A stretch of DNA of 64,000 nucleotides. It comes from Alphaproteobacteria bacterium MarineAlpha12_Bin1 (GTDB lineage: Bacteria; Pseudomonadota; Alphaproteobacteria; UBA6615). The translations under genes were made by a program, and so were the position numbers. Where the stretch lies: the NCBI GenBank assembly GCA_002937505.1, contig PTJY01000005.1:212082-276081 (forward strand), written 5' to 3'. Position 1 is the first letter of the stretch, and each line of letters starts with the position of its first letter. Positions 59,170 through 64,000 of the stretch are shown here, one piece after another. The notes under the pieces were generated by a model. The model made no database searches. It saw nothing but the letters and a program-made list of their open reading frames with translations, and had not been told where the DNA came from.

Positions 59170-59988
59170 TCAACACCCTTTGTATTTTTTACGGACACAT
59201 TTACGAGCAAGGTTCTGTGCGGTTTCTATTTGAGAAGAAGACATTTTTTTCTCAATGATGTCTCTGTTGTTAGAAGCGTTCTTACTTTTCCCAGATGATG
59301 CGGCAATATTGTACCACATATGGGCATAGACATAGTCCTGTGGAACACCGTTTCCGTTGTTGTACATTGCACCCAGATTGTTCTGGGCACTGGCATTCCC
59401 CTGTTCGGCAGCAAGTCTGTACCACTTCATTGCAGTCATATAATCCTGTATAACACCATCTCCTCTGCGGTACATCTGTCCCAGATTGTTCTGGGCACTG
59501 GCATACCCATGTTTCGCAGCAAGTCTGTACCACTTCATTGCAGTCTTATAATCCTGTGAAACACTATCTCCATTTGCGTACATCGTACCCAGATTATACT
59601 GGGCAACGGCAACCCCCTGTTCGGCAGCAAGTTTCCACCACTTCACCGCAGTCTTATTGTCCTGTGGAACACCTCGTCCATTGCGGTACATCAAACCCAG
59701 ATTATACTGGGCAGTGGCGTGTCCCTGTTTCGCAGCAAGTCTAAACCACTTCATCGCAGTCTTATAATCCTGTGAAACACCGTCTCCGTTGTGGTACATA
59801 AAACCCAGATTCTTCTGGGCAGTGGCATTCCCCTGTTCGGCAAAGGGGAGGCACAAACGAGCAGCGGCGTTATAGTTCTTTTTTTTGTATTCCTGTTCGC
59901 AGTTCCTAAAATCGGCACTCATACTCACCCCCACACTTCCAAGAAGCACAGCAAATGATAGGCAGAGTGTGATGGTGAGTTTTCTCAT
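59170..59988 (-). CDS. Secreted Sel1-repeat protein
   Basis: 272 residues with a signal peptide (MRKLTITLCLSFAVLLGSVGVSMSA, cleavage near 25). Five consecutive 36-residue Sel1-like (TPR-related) repeats cover about residues 50-229, each of the form AxQGxAxAQxNLGxMYxxGxGVxQDxxTAxKWxxLA. Such solenoids bind other proteins, often in the periplasm. The first six codons and the leader are shared with the YwqK gene upstream. It is flanked on both sides by the recombinase-tail repeat, suggesting a mobile cassette. Confidence 0.88.
   Translation of the reverse strand: MRKLTITLCLSFAVLLGSVGVSMSADFRNCEQEYKKKNYNAAARLCLPFAEQGNATAQKNLGFMYHNGDGVSQDYKTAMKWFRLAAKQGHATAQYNLGLMYRNGRGVPQDNKTAVKWWKLAAEQGVAVAQYNLGTMYANGDSVSQDYKTAMKWYRLAAKHGYASAQNNLGQMYRRGDGVIQDYMTAMKWYRLAAEQGNASAQNNLGAMYNNGNGVPQDYVYAHMWYNIAASSGKSKNASNNRDIIEKKMSSSQIETAQNLARKCVRKKYKGC
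59302..59841 (-). repeat. Five tandem 108-bp units encoding Sel1 repeats
   Basis: Residues 50-229 of the Sel1 protein are five 36-codon units, and the DNA units themselves remain similar (for example CCCAGATT(G/A)T(T/A)CTGGGC recurs once per unit on the plus strand). Similarity at the base level means that slippage or recombination could change the copy number. Confidence 0.85.
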
Positions 59989-60109
59989 ACAAAAACTCCG
60001 GCATATTTTGGTGATGTTGGGGAGTCTAACTTTTGTGGTGTGCAGTGCATCTACGATCGCAAAGGAATTAGGAATAGGTTGTACATCAGTTTATCGGGCG
60101 TTGGACTAG
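59971..60109. repeat. Cassette-boundary repeat, full copy (leader plus recombinase tail)
   Basis: The left part (59971-60038) covers the first six codons of the Sel1 gene and its upstream leader; it is about 93% identical to 60617-60684 (5 differences in 68). The right part (60019-60109) aligns with 59072-59161 and on the plus strand encodes ASTIAKELGIGCTSVYRALD then stop (60047-60109), a serine-recombinase helix-turn-helix tail. It ends 6 bp before the stop codon of the YwqK gene. Confidence 0.8.
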
Positions 60110-60115
60110 TAAGTC

Positions 60116-60634
60116 TTAAAACTTCTCTGTCTTGATTAACCTATCGTCCTTGTAAGTTTCTTTTTTCCATAACTGACCATTCTGGTGATACAATTCCCAA
60201 ACACCTTCTTTCTTACCGTTCTTCCATGTTTCTAGAAACCTTAGCTGACCTTTGTCGTCATAAAATTCGGAAAGACCATTCATCTTACCGTTCTTGTAAT
60301 TTATTTTGTTTTCTAACCGACCATTGTCGTAATAAGTTTCCGAAATACCATCTAACTTACCGTCCTTGAAGGTTCTTTTTGTCCATAACTGAACATCCCA
60401 GTCATACGTTTTCCAAACACCTTCTTTCTTACCATTCTGGTAAGCTCCTCTTACTAAGAATCCATTCTCTTTTTTACCCTCCACATAACCAGAGTAAGGT
60501 TTGTTAGAGACCTTCTTCTTGTAGATAATTCCATTACGTTCCTTCAAAAACTCTGGTTTAACTGTTTCACTGAACGCAATTGAGGAAGTGAGACAGAACA
60601 CAATAGTCAGAAATATGATGGTGAGTTTTCTCAT
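60116..60634 (-). CDS. Secreted MORN/YwqK-repeat protein
   Basis: 172 residues with a signal peptide (MRKLTIIFLTIVFCLTSSIAFS). The body consists of about five MORN-like units with the pattern NGxxxGxWxxYxxxGQLxxxxxYKDGK, as in YwqK-type proteins. Although often annotated as toxin-antitoxin components, such proteins have no proven antitoxin role in general. The first six codons and leader match those of the Sel1 gene, while the bodies are unrelated. Confidence 0.82.
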   Translation of the reverse strand: MRKLTIIFLTIVFCLTSSIAFSETVKPEFLKERNGIIYKKKVSNKPYSGYVEGKKENGFLVRGAYQNGKKEGVWKTYDWDVQLWTKRTFKDGKLDGISETYYDNGRLENKINYKNGKMNGLSEFYDDKGQLRFLETWKNGKKEGVWELYHQNGQLWKKETYKDDRLIKTEKF

Positions 60635-60684
60635 ACAGAAACTCTAGCATATTTTGGTGATGTTGGGGACTCTAACTTTAGTGG
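60617..60684. repeat. Cassette-boundary repeat, left half only
   Basis: Contains the signal-peptide start and leader of the YwqK gene; nearly identical to 59971-60038. It ends after GACTCTAACTTTAGTGG; the recombinase tail that follows in the full copy is missing here. Downstream (60685-60882) I see no gene. Confidence 0.8.
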
Positions 60685-60734
60685 ATAGGTGTTTTCTGTA
60701 TGGTTGAGGGTATTTCTATTACTACCGAACCCCA

Positions 60735-60759
60735 CTATTCGACGGTGACACACCCACTT
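60735..60759 (+). repeat. 25-bp inverted repeat, left arm
   Basis: CTATTCGACGGTGACACACC followed by CACTT is the inverse complement of 62676-62700 at 23 of 25 positions. The pair encloses an alpha/beta hydrolase, a DUF1289 protein and an O-GlcNAc-transferase remnant, spanning about 1.97 kb. It is longer than expected by chance and could be a mobile-element end. Confidence 0.7.
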
Positions 60760-60882
60760 CCATAGGGCGTACTTTAAGTCCTTTTGCTTAATCGCTTTTT
60801 TTTGGTTCTGACGCACTTTTACCAGATAATTAAGTTTTTAATTAAGGTTAGTTTATATATATCAAAAGTAAGGCTTGAATGA

Positions 60883-61950
60883 TTATATATCTTCTAATTG
60901 TTTAGCCATCCAGTCAGCTGTCTGCAGTCTATAACGGTATGCTCGATTATTTGCGACATGATTACCATCCTTGATTATTAGAAGTTCTACGGGTCCAGAT
61001 ACTTCTTCGGCTAGTTTTTCAGCATCTTTATATGATATTAAACGATCAAGTTTACCTGCAACGATAAATATTGGACAAGTTATTTCCGAAGCTACCCCCT
61101 TAAGGGAAAACTTGAGTGCTAGAAGGCGCGCTTCTTCTTCATTAGTGGAATGAGAGCGAACACGGAATGCTTCTTTTGTTAAAATAGGTAGATTGTCCCA
61201 TACGGCACCCCAATCATAAGGACCTGATAGTCCAATACATGCTTGGATTCGTTTTTCATAAGCCGCAGCCCTAGGAACGTAGTATCCTCCAAGGCTGACA
61301 CCCCATAGACCTATGCGATCAGCATCTAGATCATTTCTATTTTCAATATAGTCAATAACTTTGCCAATAGGAACTTCATAATCATACCTAATACCAAATT
61401 CATATTCACCCTCTCCCTGACCTGGGCCGTCGAAAGTAAGGGTAGCTAAATTTCTATCAAGGAATAGTTTTTCATAAGCACCCATCTCTTCTTTGGATGA
61501 ATCTAGACCCATTGCTAATATAACAACAGATGGCGTTTCGACATTCAGAGGTTTTCGCAGAATACCAGCAAGTAATTTACCTTGGTAGGGTATTTCAACC
61601 CGTTCACCCGGTGGCTTTAAGTGAGGAAGTGCCAAGTTACGACAGTTAATTGCTTTCATATGAGCTTCGCGCATTTGATGAATATCATTAACAAATAAAA
61701 ATTTAGCGAAGTGATAACAAACGCCTGCGGTAGTTAAATGCTCTCCAGCACTTAAATTGTACCCCTGTGATAAGGCATTGCGACCCATTTCTTCATGAAT
61801 TTCTCCGCGTGCTGCCCACGCAGAACACCAATCCTCCCATTTCTCAATAGAATCTGTAACCTCCTGAAAATCCGTTAATGGGATACCGTTCGCCACGAAT
61901 CTTGGAGCCCAATGATTTAACGCTGCTTCAACGCGAGGGTCATTCGCCAA
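60883..61950 (-). CDS. Alpha/beta hydrolase (FrsA/2,6-dihydroxypseudooxynicotine-hydrolase-like)
   Basis: 355-residue hydrolase with a helical N-terminal region of about 125 residues and a catalytic core: IPYQGKLLAGILRKP, GVSLGGYYVPRAA with the nucleophile Ser (about 215), Asp in GKLDRLISYKDA and His in DGNHVANNRAYRYR. This architecture matches C-C bond hydrolases such as 2,6-dihydroxypseudooxynicotine hydrolase and DUF1100/FrsA-type proteins. The substrate is unknown. It lies inside the 25-bp inverted repeat. Confidence 0.82.
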   Translation of the reverse strand: MANDPRVEAALNHWAPRFVANGIPLTDFQEVTDSIEKWEDWCSAWAARGEIHEEMGRNALSQGYNLSAGEHLTTAGVCYHFAKFLFVNDIHQMREAHMKAINCRNLALPHLKPPGERVEIPYQGKLLAGILRKPLNVETPSVVILAMGLDSSKEEMGAYEKLFLDRNLATLTFDGPGQGEGEYEFGIRYDYEVPIGKVIDYIENRNDLDADRIGLWGVSLGGYYVPRAAAYEKRIQACIGLSGPYDWGAVWDNLPILTKEAFRVRSHSTNEEEARLLALKFSLKGVASEITCPIFIVAGKLDRLISYKDAEKLAEEVSGPVELLIIKDGNHVANNRAYRYRLQTADWMAKQLEDI

Positions 61951-62075
61951 TATCTATACTCCTATAAAATAAATTACATTAAGAAGATTACAATTAGTTA
62001 ATGATGTTTACAGGCAATTTAAGGTAATCAAAGGTTTCTAACCAAAAATCCGATCTTACTCATTAAACTTAACTA

Positions 62076-62216
62076 TTACTCATCTTTCTCTGGATTACCC
62101 ATTTCTATGATTTCGTCTATATGTCGATTGCAACCTATACAGATATTCTCTTCATTAAGAGTACATGTACCGATACAGGGACTATCTCTTCGTATGTCCT
62201 CTTTAGTTCTTTTCAT
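62076..62216 (-). CDS. DUF1289 small cysteine-rich protein
   Basis: 46-residue protein, MKRTKEDIRRDSPCIGTCTL at its N-terminus. The pattern SPCIGTCTLNE...CIGCNRHIDEI has four cysteines placed as in DUF1289 (YdhL-like) proteins, probably a metal site. It is too short for usual ORF cut-offs. The ATG at 62216 has no close ribosome binding site; an in-frame TTG at 62228 lies 7 nt after GGAG and would add four residues, so it may be the true start. The role of DUF1289 is unknown. Confidence 0.8.
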   Translation of the reverse strand: MKRTKEDIRRDSPCIGTCTLNEENICIGCNRHIDEIIEMGNPEKDE

Positions 62217-62267
62217 TTGGCGTAACAAGATATCTCTCCATCACCAACACCTATACCCAATACGTTT

Positions 62268-62674
62268 TTACACATAAATATGATTTGGATCTAATCCATG
62301 TTGGTATCTGTCATACATAGTCAAATAAGCAGACTCGAGATGTCGTGTAAACAATGGGGTGTCATATAGCGGCGCTGTGGGTAAATTATTGATTAACTTG
62401 TCTTTGATGATTTTTAACTTTTCTGGTTGTAATGCTAGTTGGATAACAAGTGCCTCGTATTGCTCTTGGGTCGTCGTAATCAGTTCCGGTAAATTAACAG
62501 CATTCAGCAGACTTGCACCAACTCTGCTGGCAAAAGAGTTTCCCATACAACTTAATACCGGCAACCCCATTCCAAGTGCATCACTAGCAGTAGTGCCCGC
62601 ATTGTAAGGAAGTGTATCTAAAAAAAATCTGCAATCCTATATCTTGCCAAATATTCAGTCATAGGCAAACGTTT
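62268..62674 (-). pseudogene. C-terminal remnant of an O-GlcNAc transferase (SPINDLY/OGT family)
   Basis: The frame from 62570 reads GLPVLSCMGNSFASRVGASL and on to DPNHIYV, the C-terminus of a glycosyltransferase family 41 protein. The preceding part (LKRLPMTEYLARYRIADFF) is in another frame; the two join in-frame if the run of eight A at 62620-62627 had nine. The TPR domain and most of the catalytic domain are missing. Homology stops at about 62675, exactly at the right arm of the 25-bp inverted repeat, so this looks like a recombination scar plus a frameshift. Confidence 0.82.
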
Positions 62675-62675
62675 C

Positions 62676-62700
62676 AAGTGGGTGTGTCACAGTTGAATAG
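62676..62700 (+). repeat. 25-bp inverted repeat, right arm
   Basis: AAGTGGGTGTGTCACAGTTG followed by AATAG, the inverse complement of 60735-60759 with two mismatches. It abuts the broken 5' edge of the O-GlcNAc-transferase remnant. Confidence 0.7.
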
Positions 62701-62711
62701 GTTCCTTGGGA

Positions 62712-63161
62712 CTAGGATTTCCTCGCCTGTTGAACAATCATTTCCATCCGGTTTAGGAATTTGGATCGATCCGCTTTGCTAAAAGGGGGAGGACCGCCAG
62801 TCATTTCGCCAGTTTCGCGAATCCCTTCCATTATTTCCCGTGAAGCAAGTGCCATGCCTATATTATCGTTGGTATATGTGTCGCCGTTAGGTTTGATGGC
62901 GAATGCACCCTCTTTAAGGCAACGTCCGGCAAGAGGAATATCGTTAGTAACGCATATGTCCCCCCGTCCGATATGGTCTGCAATCCAGTTATCGGCGGCG
63001 TCGGCACCCTGATCGACAACGACAAGTTGTATTAGTGGATTCATCGGAGGGCGGATTCCGCCGTCGCATACCAGATAGGTTTCAAGATTGTGGCGTGTCG
63101 CAATCCGTTCTACCTCGTTTTTAACCGGACAGGCATCCGCATCGACATAGATTTTAACCAT
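62712..63161 (-). CDS. YaiI/YqxD family protein (DUF188)
   Basis: 149-residue protein of the UPF0178/DUF188 family with a PIN-like fold and unknown function. Typical segments: IYVDADACPVKNEV at the N-terminus, VVDQGADAADNWIADHIGRGDICVTNDIPLA with conserved Asp residues, and TGGPPPFSKADRSKFLNRM near the end. It is more GC-rich than its neighbours by eye. The gene marks the right border of the decayed region. Confidence 0.92.
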   Translation of the reverse strand: MVKIYVDADACPVKNEVERIATRHNLETYLVCDGGIRPPMNPLIQLVVVDQGADAADNWIADHIGRGDICVTNDIPLAGRCLKEGAFAIKPNGDTYTNDNIGMALASREIMEGIRETGEMTGGPPPFSKADRSKFLNRMEMIVQQARKS

Positions 63162-63300
63162 TATAGAAAAAACGATTTCACGGATTTAACCTTCCCACAA
63201 ATGGTAACACCTATTTTATAAAGTTGCATTATGGTGTAGAGAGGACTGAGATATTAGACGATATTTATAATAAGATTAAGAGGACGGTGAGATAATAATA

Positions 63301-63341
63301 TATGGAAGAAAAATATATTAATTTTTATAAAAACTTCCATA
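63301..63341. repeat. AT-rich inverted repeat in the 268-bp gap before the last gene
   Basis: TATGGAAG and CTTCCATA (8 bp) flank 25 nt of almost pure A+T. The 63162-63429 gap holds no gene I can support. It may be a hairpin or chance in AT-rich DNA. Confidence 0.3.
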
Positions 63342-63429
63342 AAGCATTTGATGGAAAATCAAATCACTGTTCAAATACGCTTAGTAACTGTCAAATAAAT
63401 TAACGATTTATGTAAACACAAGGCTTGTC

Positions 63430-64000
63430 ATGACAGAACATTTTCCTAAAGTTTTGCCTGAGGTGGGTGGCATACTTCACCTTGACCACATTAATTTCCA
63501 AGTTTCCGACCATGATCTAGCGACCGTTTTTTTTATTGGAGGTTTAGGGTTAACGCGGGATCCGTTTCGTAGGGCCGATGAAACAAATATGGGAGTCAAT
63601 GTTGGACTACAGCAGTTTCATCTTCCTCGACGCGGTGCAACACCTCCGTTTTCCGGTCTAATTGGATTAATAGTCCCTGATCTAGACATTATACGTTTAA
63701 GGTTATCGCGCTTGAATAAATTACAAAAGTTTAAAGATACTCCCTACGAAGCAAATTTTGAAGATAATGCTGCTAAAATAACTAGTCCCTTTGGCTTTTG
63801 CATCCGGCTTCACTCTCCAAAAAGCATGCACTTTTTAAAGCCTTTAGGTATAGGCTATGTAGAAATTCCAGTACCCAACGGTGTCGCAGATGATATTCTC
63901 AAATTCTATTGTGAGGTTTTCCATTCAATTGCCTCTTCAATCATTGCGTCATTCGGTCTCAAAAGTGGAATGTCAAACTTTTCAATACAAGTGTCTATAC
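63430..64000 (+). CDS. VOC-superfamily protein, 3'-truncated by window edge
   Basis: The frame opens at the ATG 63430 and has no stop to the last base (190 codons). ILHLDHINFQVSDHDLATVF resembles the start of a vicinal-oxygen-chelate module, continuing GLGLTRDPFRR, TNMGVNVGLQQFHLPRRG and GLIGLIVPDLD. A second module appears to start near LGIGYVEIPVPNGVADDILKFY. The function is unknown; the C-terminus lies outside the window. Confidence 0.75.
   Translation, partial: MTEHFPKVLPEVGGILHLDHINFQVSDHDLATVFFIGGLGLTRDPFRRADETNMGVNVGLQQFHLPRRGATPPFSGLIGLIVPDLDIIRLRLSRLNKLQKFKDTPYEANFEDNAAKITSPFGFCIRLHSPKSMHFLKPLGIGYVEIPVPNGVADDILKFYCEVFHSIASSIIASFGLKSGMSNFSIQVSI

Noticed and set aside
59320..59744. 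Several open frames on both strands within the Sel1 gene
   Set aside because: They arise from the 108-bp tandem repeats read in other frames; only the minus-strand frame with a signal peptide is coherent.
59885..60109. 74-residue plus-strand frame ending in the recombinase helix-turn-helix
   Set aside because: Only the last ~20 residues are recombinase-like; the rest is antisense to the Sel1 leader. Treated as a remnant, not a gene.
60631..60816. 61-residue minus-strand frame containing KWVCHRRIVGFGS
   Set aside because: No family recognised; it spans the inverted-repeat arm and the shared leader. May contain a piece of a mobile element, but unsupported as a gene.
63302..63403. 33-codon frame before the VOC gene
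   Set aside because: AT-rich, no convincing ribosome binding site and no recognisable pattern.

Overview
The window is a 64-kb piece of an AT-rich (roughly 40% GC by eye), gene-dense chromosome, probably from a free-living, possibly marine, alphaproteobacterium. Evidence for this is the linkage of the branched-chain amino-acid genes to mreBCD-mrdA-rodA, the form of the IlvB thiamine-diphosphate loop (GEG), and a LexA-type operator (GTTC-N7-GTTC) of the alphaproteobacterial kind. There is no intact phage, plasmid or complete insertion sequence. The clade below class level is inference.

Layout. 1-5300: a truncated ilvI/ilvB, then ilvH, ilvC and leuA. 5373-10921: the rod-shape operon mreB-mreC-mreD-mrdA-rodA, followed by tRNA-Lys(CTT). 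11313-12407 is a second, base-for-base identical copy of mreB without mreCD, followed by a dienelactone hydrolase and a HlyU-like protein. 13.5-29.5 kb is a catabolic region: a crotonase, two acyl-CoA dehydrogenases, a fumarylacetoacetate-hydrolase-like protein, an M14 carboxypeptidase, two tandem PRISE-type reductases, an AGPS-like flavoprotein, malate synthase G, a succinate-semialdehyde-type dehydrogenase, two tandem beta-keto acid cleavage enzymes and a quinone oxidoreductase. 29.5-32.4 kb is a metal operon (multicopper oxidase, ZIP permease with an extra N-terminal domain, MntR), preceded by a sequence that looks like an MntR operator.

32.4-49.1 kb holds more accessory metabolism: a Gfo/Idh/MocA oxidoreductase, a luciferase-like monooxygenase, a rhodanese, an MFS exporter and a VOC protein. 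It also holds an operon of haloalkane dehalogenase, alpha/beta hydrolase, ThDP enzyme and HAD phosphatase, then an isomerase, a DmdC-like acyl-CoA dehydrogenase, a D-2-hydroxyacid dehydrogenase, Sua5, CysQ and an orphan CoxL-like molybdoenzyme. 49.3-59.0 kb is mostly housekeeping: an ArsC/YffB-like protein, an SLC13 permease, nrdAB, an SRAP protein, glmU and glmS. The nrdA-SRAP intergenic region carries a promoter, a LexA-type box and an NrdR-like box.

59.04-62.71 kb is the most unusual part. Two secreted-repeat-protein genes (Sel1 and YwqK/MORN) share a nearly identical leader and signal-peptide start. Each gene has, 6-8 bp beyond its stop codon, a repeated fragment that reads on the other strand as the C-terminal helix-turn-helix of a serine recombinase. 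This gives a tandem cassette-like array. Next to it are a 25-bp inverted repeat and a truncated, frameshifted O-GlcNAc-transferase remnant that breaks exactly at that repeat. The window ends with a DUF188 protein and a VOC-family gene cut by the right edge.
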